64,000 bases of DNA. Origin: Fallopia convolvulus. Taxonomy: Eukaryota > Streptophyta > Magnoliopsida > Caryophyllales > Polygonaceae. How positions within the stretch are numbered: the first letter of the stretch is position 1; the number at the start of each line of letters is the position of its first letter. The notes below the pieces were generated by a model. That model was not told the DNA's origin. It saw only the letters and a program-made list of their open reading frames with translations, and made no database searches. This document shows positions 20,582 to 31,646 of this stretch, one piece after another. The translations under genes and the position numbers were made by a program. Location of the stretch: contig OZ024724.1 of assembly GCA_964016875.1 (NCBI GenBank), positions 19,762,200-19,826,199 of the forward strand. The letters are read 5' to 3'.

Positions 20582-21488
20582 TAAAAGGGGTTAAAAAATT
20601 CTCAAACAACAAGCAATAGAAACGCCAAGATATTGTAAGACTCACCACGCAAGTACTCTTAGTTCGCACGAAAAGTACTCGTAAGGTATGGGAGGCTAGG
20701 ATCTCGACGTTGCACAAGTATGGAACAAAGAGAGTAAGAATAAGCAAGCACAAACAAGCAAGTAAGAAGAAGAGATGATGTGGCGTCGGCTTGATGGAAG
20801 CCTTGGCACGAGAGAGGAAAGAAGACGATAGAAGATCTCGGCCTTAAGGAAAGGAGGCGAGATTGTATGAATCAAGAATAGAAACAATAAGATATGCCCT
20901 CAATCAATAAGATAGCAATCAATCAAGAAGATATGCAATCAAATCAAGAGAAAATTTCGTGGGATAGGAGAGAGATATAGCCGATTGATATCTTTGCCAA
21001 TATGTGAACACTTGCCTTATTTTGGCTTGTGTGGTCCCACAAAATCTTTTTTTTAATTTAATTAGGATAAGATTGCCTTATTTTGGCTTTGCTTATCCAA
21101 TTTTTTTTTTTTTGATTTTTTCGGCAACTAAAAGATATGGGGTAATATTCCCCAAGATACTTGCAATAAATAGAAGATTTGAGATAAGGCCAAATCGGAC
21201 CAAATCTCGCACCAATGAACCAATTCACACGAAACACACAATCAAATCAATTCGAACAAAGCAAGTAAGATGCAAGCAAAATTCAAAAACTCGATGCAAT
21301 GAACCAAAGCAATGTGCAAGTCGGCGGTTTTGGCAATTTTTTGTGATTTTTCCGAATTTTTCGAATCAAATGACAATGGAAACTAGATGAACGATGGTAG
21401 AGATGGCGGAAGCTAATGACAATGGAGGTAGAAAAAATTTTCGTGCAAAAAACGAGTAAAAGCGAGAGAAAGACTTACGCAATCCGAG

Positions 21489-21500
21489 GCTCTGATGCCA
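21489..21500 (-). promoter_or_regulatory. Primer-binding site of Y copy 1 (tRNA-iMet type)
   Basis: On the minus strand this reads TGGCATCAGAGC, two bases inside the 5' LTR. Plant elements primed by initiator Met tRNA carry TGGTATCAGAGC; one base differs. Confidence 0.85.
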
Positions 21501-21502
21501 GT

Positions 21503-22426
21503 TGATGTGAACCCCGTTGAAGGATTCACGAAGGATCGATTGTTGGACTCGTAATTGGTCTTCTCTTGCGAATTTGGATAGGTTTGAGCTGAATGAACGA
21601 CTAGACTTTCATGAGAAAGAAGTGAAAGGATGAGAAGGTGATCTCTTTGGAGGGAGACCGAAAGAATATGGGATGAGAAGAGAATAGGGATGACGCCTTA
21701 ACAAGATGGTCTGGAGAAATCTCGACAGCAATTCGGTATCTAAATTCAAGCGTAAGAAATAAGGGAGGGGCGTGCCTCTTTTATAGAGGAAGGGGCACGC
21801 AAACCCTAGTCTTTCAACCTAGTGGCAAGGGCGGCGTAAGGGGGAGTCACGCACGCGGCCCAAGACGCAAGCCCAAGCCCAAAACTCCTAAAAATAGAAA
21901 TGACTTAATAGGAAATGTTTCGAAGGAAATAGTACTAAAAATAGCAAGAAATATAGGCAAGTCACGGTGGCCTAGTCGCGAGTGTCGCGACAAGGCCGTG
22001 ACAAGGCTGTGGCGCGCTAAGGGCGTGTCGCAACGCTGGCAAGCGCGCGGCACGGCTTCGGCAACGCCGAGGCTGGTGCGCACCCGGACCTCAAGTGTCG
22101 AGTTCGATGCGCACCGGAACCTCAAGGTCCCACGCCGAGGTGGCCCGACGTGACATGAAGCTCGGCGGTCGCGACTGGGACGGTGTCGAGAATGGGGTTC
22201 TCGGCACTGCGATGCGTTGGGCTGGTGACTCGGCGCGCCTGCGATGGTGATGAGGCAGGTGAAGAGGGACTCGCCAGCGGTTGCGCCATGGCTTGCAACG
22301 GCGCGCGCGATGATGGACGAAGTGGCTCGGGTTATGGCCCGAGTCCTGGCTCGTGTGATCGGTCCATCGGAGCGCACGGACATGTCATCCTCGTCTTGGC
22401 TAGCCGTCCTGGTGGGGCTCACATCA
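21503..22426 (-). repeat. 5' LTR of Y copy 1
   Basis: 924 bp, matching 14206-15133 but with many scattered substitutions and short indels (for example near 21840 and 22105). The insertion of Y is therefore clearly older than the duplication that made Y2. Confidence 0.9.
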
Positions 22427-22445
22427 AGTTATGATTCTTTGATAG

Positions 22446-23807
22446 TGATAGAGCATATAGGTATACGTGTTAGATCATGTTTTTATTTCAGTTTTATGCA
22501 TGTTTAGTTAGATTTTCGCTTTAAGTTGTAGTTTAGGTTTTATTTTAATTTAGTTCTGAATCTACGCGTTTGTATGCTTAATTGTAGGTCGGAAGGTGGA
22601 CGATGGTTGGTATGAGGCTAAGGACCAGATCTCGGGATGCGTACGGAGCATTGAAAAGAAGATCCGAAGAAAGAATTACAAGCCAAGAAGATCGAGTATC
22701 AAACCCCGGGTTGAAAGTTCAGCTAGCGTCGGAGGAGTGAAGATTTTGCGGCGAAAGCGCAGGCAAAACGCCCATGCCGCGGTCGCGCTTTAGGGGGTAC
22801 TTGACCGCGCTTTGGCGCGTGTCAGCGATGTTGAATTGGGCCTCCATAATATCTTTTGGGCCGACTTTGTTTAGTATTTTTGGATATTTCTAGATATGAT
22901 ATAAATACTTTTCTTAGGTTTTCTTATGTTATCTTATGCTATCTACTACTTTGTGTTCTACGTTTGATTGAATTTGTGGGAGACAAAACCCTAGATTTGC
23001 AATTGAAGAGAAATTTGACTCTTGTAAGTTTTATTCTTCTTTAATGTCAATTTCTAGCTAAATTTCTCATGTCCAACTAGTTAGTTGAAGTTGTATGCAT
23101 GATTGTTTGTGAGATTTGAATTATTTCTATTTGCCTTGACTAGATTGAATCTCTCCATGCTTGATTGATTAAATTCGCTTAGGATTATAATAGCTTGGCC
23201 ACCTATTCTATTTCTAGGTTGAATTATAACTAGAATAATTAAATAGACAGTGGAATTTGATTATTCATGGATGAACCCTTTGATTAAACTTATAGACGGT
23301 GGAATAAGGTTAATCAAAGGCGGAGAATTTAATCGCAAGACTTCATGAATAGACGGTGGAATTCATGATTATTGTTTCTATTGAATGCTTTGAACTTATT
23401 TGCATGATCAATTTGACATAGAAGGTTTTCTAGGTTAATTGGTTAAAAGGTTATTAAAGACGGTGTATATTAATAACCACCTTAAGCTTGAATTTCATAA
23501 ATTCACAATAGATTAGTCAAGGGAAATCGAAATAAGAATAATCAAGGATCAAAACTCATGTATGCAATGGATACGAAACTAGTTGGACGCTTTTCTCCAT
23601 ATTTGAATCTTTAATCGTTTATTTGCTTTGTTTTATTCACTTAGTTTGTTAGCTTGCAATCATAAAAACCCCTTCTACTTAGTAATATTATATAAATACG
23701 AATAATCTGAGTTCCTATGGGTTCGACCCTTGCTTCCACTATACTTAGGTTAGGAAGTCAGGTATTTCTTTGACAGTGCTTTTACATCGACATATAAGTG
23801 CTCGTCA
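22446..23807 (+). repeat. Solo LTR Z, copy 1, nested in X LTR-a
   Basis: 1362 bp from TGATAGAGCATATAGG to GTGCTCGTCA, with perfect target duplication GATAG on both sides (22441-22445 and 23808-23812). The X LTR resumes right after it (GTATAACAACATCCG..), matching the end of the terminal X LTR at 44600-44627. The sequence has the length and layout of an Athila/Tat-type LTR, including ATGGGTTCGACCCTT near its end. No Z interior is present, so it arose by recombination between LTRs. Confidence 0.85.
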
Positions 23808-23844
23808 GATAGGTATAACAACATCCGAAAAAACCTCATCAAAT

Positions 23845-23862
23845 TTGGCGTCATTGACGAGG
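23845..23862 (+). promoter_or_regulatory. Primer-binding site of X, copy 1
   Basis: TTGGCGTCATTGACGAGG follows the X LTR end by a few bases. It resembles the TTGGCGCCGTTGCCGGGG site of Athila/Tat elements with several transition-type changes, suggesting decay. Confidence 0.6.
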
Positions 23863-23966
23863 ACTCGTCGCTATTTGTGTTTTGCTTTGTGTGTTGTTCT
23901 TGGTGTTGTGAACCTATCTTACGGTTCATAGCACCCGTGCTACTAATCTATGGCTTTGTTCGATTG

Positions 23967-24704
23967 TAGACAACTGCAGGATGAACACTTCCATGACTAG
24001 TTTTCAAGATTTCAAGACCATGTGTTTGAAGTTGGTGCTTGGGGATTACAATACAATGATAGAGAGGTAAACATGGGAGTTATCCATGGTATGAATCTTG
24101 AGACAAGGGGATTGGCTGACTACATGAGCAATGAGAGGCTTTAATTTATGGGACCTGAGGAATGCTGGGATTTTTTATGTTTCATAAGCCATCAGAGTTT
24201 TTTGGTCGAGTCATCTTCCCAACCACACCAGCCGATTGATAAGTCTCTTGAAGATATAATCAAGGATCTCTCTAAAGGGGCGAATGCCATAATCATGGAG
24301 CATTGTGAGTCATGTTCTTCAAGTTTTCAAGATTTCAGACAATTGCAGGATGAACACTTCCATGACTAGTTTTCAAGATTTCAAGACCATGTGTTTGAAG
24401 TTGGTGCTTGGGGATTACAATACAGTGATAGAGAGGTAAACATGGGAGTTATCCATGGTATGCATCTTGAGACAAGGGGATTGGCTGACTACATGAGCAA
24501 TGAGTGGCTTAATTTATGGGACCTGAGGAATGCTGGGATTTTTTATGTTTCATGAGCCATCAGAGTTTTTTGGTCGAGTCATCTTCCCAACCACACCAGT
24601 CGGTTGATAAGTCTCTTGAGGATATAATCAGGGATCTCTCCAAAGGGGCGAATGCCATAATCATGGAGCACTGTGAGTCATGTTCTTCAAGTTTTCATTC
24701 CACA
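23967..24704 (+). repeat. 369-bp tandem duplication in the X interior, copy 1
   Basis: The segment beginning near CAACTGCAGGATG at 23971 recurs one period (369 bp) later at 24340. Both units contain the same potential peptide (GPEECWDFLCF.SHQSFLVESSSQPHQ..). A one-base difference after 'GGCTT' puts the two units in different local frames. Confidence 0.85.
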
Positions 24705-25289
24705 ATCTCATGCCCTTTTGAGTTGTGTGAAAGAAGTTGTTGAATCATGTTGGAATCAAACAATCAGGAGTGAGACACCCAGATGCAAGTTGAGGAGCAA
24801 TCTAATACACTTGATGAGGGTTATGATGATGAATTTGATGCTCAATATGAATTTTCACCTGGAAGGCAAGTTGAGAAGATTATCACAGAGCCAAGGGAAG
24901 TCTGTGTAGGCATAGAGATTCTTAAAGAGCTTAGGGAGCCTGAATCATCTTCACCCATGTGGACTAAACTGTTCGAGGGTTTTGTGGTTTTGGAAGAAGA
25001 TTGTTTTGTCGACCATGATGACTTCTTTGTTGATGAAGTAGACAACCATGAGGGAGAAAACCAACATGATACATCTGTTAAGGCTCCCATTGTCATGGTG
25101 CACCCTATGTTAGGCTTTGACATCCCATGTTCTAGTTTCCCCACCTTCTCACATCCAGAGCTTATGGAGTTCCAAGATGCGAAGCCAAGTCTACAACACA
25201 AGGTGGAGGATGAGAAATACATGGAGTTCATCTTTGAAGAAAGTGGTAGTATTGCAAGTACTTCAACCCATATTGTAAGTATTTTCTAA
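24516..25289 (+). pseudogene. Acidic ORF of unknown function in X, copy 1
   Basis: Two consecutive frames: 24516-24743 (MGPEECWDFLCFMSHQS..) and 24783-25289 (168 residues, MQVEEQSNTLDEGYDDEFDAQYEFSPG..). The second is strongly acidic, with PMWTKLFEGFVVLEEDCFVDHDDFFVDEVDNHEGEN in its middle and no zinc knuckle, protease or polymerase motif. Stops lie between the two frames. I do not recognise the family. Both copies in the array carry the same protein, but that reflects recent duplication rather than selection. It may be a relic of gag or of an accessory gene of a Tat/Athila element. Confidence 0.5.
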
Positions 25290-25530
25290 CGCCACCACTT
25301 GTGTTGAATTTATTTGAGCAAATGCCATTTCATGCCAACTGGGCGCACATGTTTGATAAGTTACAACGGTCTTTGAAAGTTACATTATGCATCTTTAATT
25401 TATCATGGTGTTACTTATGTTTTTCTGAGATGTGTGCACAGGGGTTTGACAGGTTGCTAAGGGCATTAACAATGTCTAATCTTGTCAATTCATACTCAGG
25501 GTCAAGCTAATGATGTTAAACAAGCGCTTC

Positions 25531-25546
25531 TTGGGAGGCAACCCAA
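25531..25546 (+). other. Conserved TTGGG-AGGCAA-CCCAA hairpin of X, copy 1
   Basis: A 5-bp stem with six-base loop in the context CAAGCGCTTCTTGGGAGG. Near-identical GCGCTT.TTGGGAGGCAACCC motifs lie downstream of pol in many plant Tat/Athila elements. This supports the classification of X and suggests that its interior came from such an element by loss of pol. Confidence 0.65.
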
Positions 25547-27114
25547 TGCATAGATAGCTTTCTTTTTCAGTTAATCTTTTGCTTTTAAGGTAGTTTTTGA
25601 ATGTGTTTTAGATACCCAGGTCCAAAGACAAGTTACTCCACCACTACCGTCGTCGGATTACCAGCATTACCCGGATGACTAGAGTCTTGTGAGTTCTTCT
25701 CTTTCCTTTACTTTTTATTATACTTTGGGAACAATGTATGTTTTAAGCATGGGGGAAGGGAATTACTTGTTTGCATTGCATGTAGTTTCATTAGTTTAGG
25801 CATATTTAAATTTTTGCATGCATTGGATAAAATTCTTGAAAAATGAAAAAAAAATCAGATTTTTTTTGAAAAAATACAAAAATATTGCGTTTAGGTTTTT
25901 ATTTACCCATTGTTTGATACCTCTTGTTTCTCTAAGTTAAGTATGAGTCCTAACCCATTATTTGCATGATATGTTGAAATTTCTAAGATATGAGCATGAT
26001 CGTTGATTATTTACTTTAAATATAGGACTAAGCATGTATATAGCTTGAGTTTTAGTTTCATTCTTAAGTTCTAGATAAAATTTGGCTTGTGAGATTTTTG
26101 GCCTTCCATGATTTTTTGTTCTGCATATTCTTGAATATATCACCATGATTATCTAGCTCTAGAACTTGTGTTTAGACTCTTTTTCAAGGTTGCTTTATTT
26201 GATTGAATGCGTGACATTAAGATGATTGAGGTAGTGTTTTGTTATAGCCTATTATTTCTCTTCCTACCTTGACAAGATCCTTGTTTTGACACCCCACTTA
26301 TTTGAGCTTTAAGCATATTTTTATAGCTCCACAAAATTTTCCTAGTCTATTAAGCTTGACCCATCCGGGATGGACTTTAGGTTGTGTTTTGGTTTTGTGG
26401 GAGTATGGTATAAGTATGGCAGAATTTGAAAGAAAAGGTGGAAAAGAGGAAATACAACTCTTGTGTGCAAAGTAAAAAATGGAGGTGAAAAATAAGTGCA
26501 AAGAAAGAAAAAATGAGCTTGAAAGGTTAGTAACCTTCATAAAGTGTAAGAAGAGTTGAAAAGAGGCAAAAAGTGAAAACAAATAAAAGAAGGAAGAAAG
26601 AAGAAGCAAAGTGCTTAATTGAGAATGTAAGGAGTTGCTAAAGTTGACTTGGAAGTGTTGTAGAGTGAAAAGAAAAGTGTTGAATTTTGGGTATAGGATT
26701 AGTTCTTTATCCTAGATTTAGCACCACAAGCCAAAATTAATCCCTTCCAAATTTCTCTTTACCTTGGCCCCATTACATCCCTTAAAAGTCCTCATGATTT
26801 TTGTTGTATATTTGGTCAACAACGGTGGAGATTTAGGACGCTGATGCAAGCTTAAGGTAGTCTAGTTTTCATGATTGATTTTGAGTGAAACACGTCCTTT
26901 AAACACTTGAGTGAGAGTGCAAACACATTTACCTTGGTGAGGTCTAGAATGGATGAGTAAACTTTTTTCTATGCTTGATGTAATGCATGCTATGAAGTCT
27001 TGGTCAGGTCTTAATTATATGTTGAATTGCTCGGTTGATTATGAGATGGATGCATGATTGCATTGATCTGGTGCGACTTGGATTTATGTTTTGCTTGAGG
27101 ACAAGCAAGGGTTA

Positions 27115-27128
27115 AGCATGGGAGAATT
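27115..27128 (+). promoter_or_regulatory. Polypurine tract of X, copy 1
   Basis: AGCATGGGAGAATT directly precedes the LTR start TGATATC. Confidence 0.65.
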
Positions 27129-27579
27129 TGATATCTTGCATTTAGATATATTTTAGATGCATGTTTTATGTTTATTTTGCATGGTTTTGGATTAGTTTAG
27201 TATAGTTCTTAGGTTTTTAGGTTTTTAGGTTTTTAGGTTTTGTTTAGACTGTTAGTTCTTTCAACTAGAATTGAAGTTTGGGTCATAATCCTTAGTAGGA
27301 GTATAATCCACAATAGATTATTCAAGTGAATTGAGAATCAAGAGAATCAATGATCAATAAGCATATCTATGATGGATGTAATTAGTTGAACACGCTTTCC
27401 TCATACTTGTTTAACACAATCATCTTTGTATTCATATTTACTTTTTAGTTTGCATCTTAGTCTAGATAATCATTCACAACCCCCCCATATTAGTTACTTG
27501 GCACTCAAGTTAAACACTTTTACACGAGTCTCTGTGGGATCGACCCTTAATTACCATTCTACTAAGTTTGGTTAAGTTA
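27129..27579 (+). repeat. X LTR-b first segment, internally deleted
   Basis: It starts TGATATCTTGCATTTAG and, after about 110 bp including repeats of the 9-10-mer GGTTTTTAG, jumps to sequence equivalent to 13869 in LTR-a. About 1.1 kb is missing, and the junction shares TTGT. The rest runs to the Y2 insertion. The LTR is completed by 35801-35814 and about 37177-37210. Confidence 0.85.
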
Positions 27580-28507
27580 TGATGTGAACCCCGTTGAAGG
27601 ATTCACGAAGGATCGACCGTTGGACTCGTAATTGGTCTTCTCTTGCGAATTTGGATAGGTTTGAGCCGAATGAACGACTAGACTTTGATGAGAAAGAAGT
27701 GAAAGGATGAGAAGGTGATCTCTTTGGAGGGAGACCGGAAGAATATGGGATGAGAAGAGAATAGGGATGACGCCTTAACAAGATGGTCTGGAGAAATCTC
27801 GACAGCAATTCGGTATCTAAATTCAAGCATAAGAAATAAGGGAGGGGCGTGCCTCTTTTATAGAGGAAGGGGCACGCAAACCCTAGTCTTTCAACCTAGT
27901 GGCAAGGGCGGCGTAAGGGGAAGGCACGGCGGCCCAAGACGCAAGCCCAAGCCCAAAACTCCTAAAAATAGAAATGACTTAATAGGAAATGTTTCGGAAA
28001 GGAAATAGTACTAAAAATAGCAAGAAACATAGGCAAGTCACGGTGGCCTAGTCGCGAGTGTCGCGACAAGGCCGTGACAAGGCTGTGGCGCGCCAAGGGC
28101 GTGTCGCGACGCTGGCAAGCGCGCGGCACGGCTTCGGCAACGCCGAGGCTGGTGCGCACCCGGACCTCAAGTGTCGAGGACGAGGCGCACCGGAACCTCA
28201 AGGTACCATGCCGGGGTGGCTTGACGTGACATGAAGCTCGGCGGTCGCGATTGGGACGGTGTCGAGAATGGGGTTCTCGGCACTGCGGTGCGATGCATCG
28301 TGCTGGTGACTCGGCGCATCTGCGATGGTGACGAGGCACGTGAAGAGGGACGCGCCAGCGGTTACGCCATGGCTTGCGACGGCCCGCGCGATGATGGACG
28401 AAGTGGCTCGGGTTATGGCCCGAGTCCTGGCTCGTCTGATCGGTCCATCGGAGCGCACGGACATGTCATCCTCGTCTTAGCTAGCCGTCGTGGTGGGGCT
28501 CACATCA
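27580..28507 (-). repeat. 3' LTR of Y copy 2
   Basis: 928 bp; differs from the equivalent LTR of copy 1 at only a few bases that I can see. Confidence 0.9.
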
Positions 28508-29088
28508 CCCTCCCCCCCTTGGGTGGGAAACGTCCCCGTTTCCTCGTCATGATACTCGGAATCCACATAAGGAGAGAGATCCAAGACATTAAAGGAACCG
28601 GAAACGTTGTATTTACCCGGGAGGTCGAGGATATAAGCGTTGTCGTTGATGCGCCGGAGGACCTTGAAGGGACCGTCCCCCCGTGGGTGAAGCTTTGTCT
28701 TCCGAGCAGTGGGAAAACGTTCTTTCCGGAGATGGACCCACACCAAATCTCCGGGCTCGAAGATCAAAGCGCGGCGCCCCTTGTTGCGTTGGGCCGCGTA
28801 TTGATCCGAGCGTCGCAGCAGCTGCGCCTTGGTGCGCTCATGTAAGCGTCTGATATGGTCGGCGCGGTTGGCCGCGTCAACATGCTCCTCGGGCTTGAAG
28901 GGCAAAGGCACCAAATCCATAGGCGTGTGAGGATTACGCCCGTAGACCACTTCGAAAGGGGTCATCTTCGTCGCAGAGTGGAAGGACCTGTTATATACAA
29001 ACTCAACATGACAAAGTAAGTCCTCCCACCGACGTGGGTTTGCCTTGAGCATCGTCCGAAGAAGAGTGCTCAAGGTCCGATTGGTCAC
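28477..29088 (-). pseudogene. Integrase C-terminal part, Y copy 2
   Basis: Same 203-residue frame as in copy 1, with one visible substitution (LLRRSDQ here, LLRCSDQ in copy 1). It contains the GPY/F-type module and no chromodomain. Confidence 0.88.
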
Positions 29089-29106
29089 CTCAGTCTGACC
29101 ATCGGT

Positions 29107-29766
29107 CTAGGGGTGATAAGATGTGGAAAATTGGAGTTGTGTCCCTAACTTCCTCCAAAGTGTTCTCCAAAAGTGGCTGCAGAATTTGGTATCCCTATCA
29201 CTAACAATAGTTCTAGGAATACCATGTAACTTCACCACATGTTCGAAGAACAAATTAGCGATTTCCACCGCGTTGTTTGTCCCCTTACATGCAATAAAGT
29301 GGGCCATTTTGGAAAAGTGGTCCACGACTACAAATATGGAGTCCTTTCCATGCCTTGACGTCGGAAGGCCCGTAATAAAATCCATCGAAAGATCTTCCCA
29401 CGGGGCGTCCGGAATTGGAAGTGGCGTGTAAAGTCCATGCGGTTGGGACCGAGACTTGGAAATATGACACGGCACACAACTTTGACAATACTTGTTAACA
29501 TCCCGAGCAATATGAGGCCAAAAGAAATGTTCACGAAGTGCTGCCAAGGTTTTGGCTATGCCAAAGTGGCCTCGGCCATCATGAGCCTCTTGGAGCAATA
29601 GGTGTCTCATCGAAGAGGCCGGAATGCAAAGCTTCCCAGCTCGGTAAAGAAAACCATTGTCCAAGAAGAAGGACTCATGGATCCGCGAATGCTCAAGCTC
29701 TTTTATGATTGAGGAGAAGTACGGATCTGAGGCGTACAACTCCTTGATCATAGAAAAACCGAGCAT
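29107..29766 (-). pseudogene. Integrase zinc and catalytic core, Y copy 2
   Basis: Same frame as copy 1 with the HHCC residues and two catalytic Asp residues. The premature stop after STSYHP is shared. One substitution is visible near the end (LWRKLG here, LWGKLG in copies 1 and 3). Confidence 0.9.
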
Positions 29767-31356
29767 TTAAGAATGTAATCGGGTGAGTAAAATGTACCTT
29801 CGAGAGAGAGCGTCGGCGACGACGTTCTCTTTTCCTTTCTTATGAGCAATGACGTAAGGGAACGTCTCCATAAACTCAACCCAACGGGCGTGGCGCCTAT
29901 TCAGAGTCGTTTGACTCTTAAGATAAGCCAAGGTCGCGTGATCCGTATGAATTACGAACTCGCTTGGCCAGAGATAATGCTGCCACGTTTTTAGGACCCG
30001 AATAAGAGCGTAAAGCTCTTTATCATAGGTCGGATAATTGAGTGTATCCCCAGCTAGCTTTTCGCTAAAGTAAGCGATAAGCCTTTGTTCTTGAAGGAGT
30101 ACGCCGCCAATACCATAGTCGGAAGCGTCGCACTCGATCTCGAAACGCTTTGAAAAGTCCGGCAATTGCAGGACCGGGGCTCGGCATAAAGCATCTTTCA
30201 AGGCCTCGAAGGCGGCCTCGTGATGCGGCATCCACTTTATTGTGGCTGCCTTCTTGGTCAAAGAATGAAGTGGCCCGGCGATAGAACTAAAGTCCTTGAC
30301 GAATCGCCTATAGAAACCAGCTAGCCCCAAAAAAGAACGAACCATTGTCGGGGTCGTTGGGGTTGGCCACTCACGGATGGCCCAGATTTTGTCAGAATCC
30401 ACTCGTAGGCCATCCTTGGATACGACGAAGCAAAGAAAATTCGTCGTATCTGAGCAAAACACACACTTGTCCAAATTTACATATAAAGAGTGTTCGCGGA
30501 GGCAATCTAACACCTGCCTAAGGTGCCCCGCGTGAGAGTCTAAAGTCCTACTATAAACCAAAATGTCGTCAAAATACACGACGACGAAAAGTTCCAAAAA
30601 TTTACTCAAAACAAAGTTCATAAGACGCATAAAGGTAGAAGGAGCATTAGTGAGGCCAAAGGGCATCACCAACCACTCATAAAGACCATGTTTGGTCTTG
30701 AAAGCCGTCTTCCACTCGTCCCCTTCTTGCATCTGAATCTGATGGTAGCCGCTCCTCAAATCAATCTTCGAAAACAGCACAGCTCTATGCAATTCGTCTA
30801 ACATGTCGTCCAAGCGGGGAATCGGGTGACGGTACTTGATGGTGATTTGGTAGATGGCACGGCAGTCCACGCACATCCTCCAAGAACCATCCTTCTTCGG
30901 CACCAAAATAACCAGGCCCGCACACGGGCTAAGGGACTCTCGAACATAGCCTTTGTCCAAAAGAGATTGGACTTGGCGTTGAAGCTCTTGAGTCTCCTTA
31001 GGCGACGCCCTATACGCAGCCCGGTTTGGCAATGAAGCGCCGGGAATGAGGCCTATGCGATGCTCGATCCCCCGAATAGGTGGTAACCCGTCGGGGAGCT
31101 CGGCAGGCATAATATCCGAGAACTCCTGAAGCAAGTCAGAAATAGAAGGGGGTAATACATGTGTCTTATCTATGGATATATTAAATAATGGAGACAAGAG
31201 AAAGAAAGTAGTACTCCCCTCAATGTGTTTGACCACCTCGCGCCGACGACATAGGAATAGCCGGTCTTGCACCGAGCCGAGAAGAGGGGGCTCGGCATCC
31301 TCACTTGTCCGAGGTGTTCCGTGTGCGCTAAGCTGCTGGCCACCAGAATCTTGCAT
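29767..31356 (-). pseudogene. Reverse transcriptase and RNase H, Y copy 2
   Basis: 529 residues with the same protein sequence as copy 1 as far as I can see, including YFDDILVYS and the RNase H motifs. The lack of amino-acid change over this length points to a very recent duplication or to sequence homogenisation. Confidence 0.92.
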
Positions 31357-31646
31357 TGAGAAGGATTGAGTCCAGGCGCGCCGCTGGAATGGTGTTGGTT
31401 CGAGCCAGCGCCGCTGGGCGCGGCCGCTGGCGCGTCGCGACGCGCAGTCGAGGACGACAGCGGCGTCCGTGGCTCCGTCTTCATTTTGTGTCGGCGTTTC
31501 TGTTCTCGATCTTCACGAACACCAGAATTTGGTGTTTGGACACCAGAAACGCCGACCAAACTGTCCTCAAGGCCAGAAGCGTCGTTTGATGATGCATTCG
31601 GCGTTGGCGCGACCTTTGCATTGTCCCGAGCGTTGGCTTGTTGCCT

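Larger units (their letters stand above)
14206..22426 (-). mobile_element. Ty3/gypsy element Y, copy 1 (8221 bp)
   Basis: LTRs at 14206-15133 and 21503-22426 begin TGATGTGA and end TCACATCA. The 5-bp target duplication AGTTA is perfect (14201-14205, 22427-22431). The element runs on the minus strand: the right LTR is the 5' one, followed by an initiator-Met-tRNA-type primer-binding site, gag, protease, RT, RNase H and integrase, and a polypurine tract next to the left LTR. No chromodomain is evident. It is GC-rich compared with its surroundings. In-frame stops in gag, between gag-PR and RT, between RNase H and integrase and inside integrase make it non-autonomous today. It is inserted 50-odd bases before the end of X LTR-a. 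Confidence 0.92.
23842..27128 (+). mobile_element. Interior of non-autonomous element X, copy 1
   Basis: About 3.29 kb between X LTRs, with a primer-binding site at the left and a polypurine tract at the right. No gag, protease, RT or integrase motif is found. It holds a 369-bp tandem duplication, an acidic ORF of unknown function, a conserved hairpin motif (25531-25546) and a long AT-rich 3' part. The 3' end (CTTGAGGACAAGCAAGGG.. then CATGGGAGAATT) is typical of the Tat/Athila branch of Ty3/gypsy elements. X would need proteins from a related autonomous element. Confidence 0.85.

Noticed and set aside
22596..22793. Basic 65-codon frame in Z (again at 35965-36162)
   Set aside because: It lies within a solo LTR, has no motif and is explained by duplication.
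22446..27128. Reading Z as the 5' LTR of the element whose interior follows
   Set aside because: Z has its own GATAG TSD on both sides, and the X LTR end resumes between Z and the interior. The interior ends at an X LTR, not a Z LTR.
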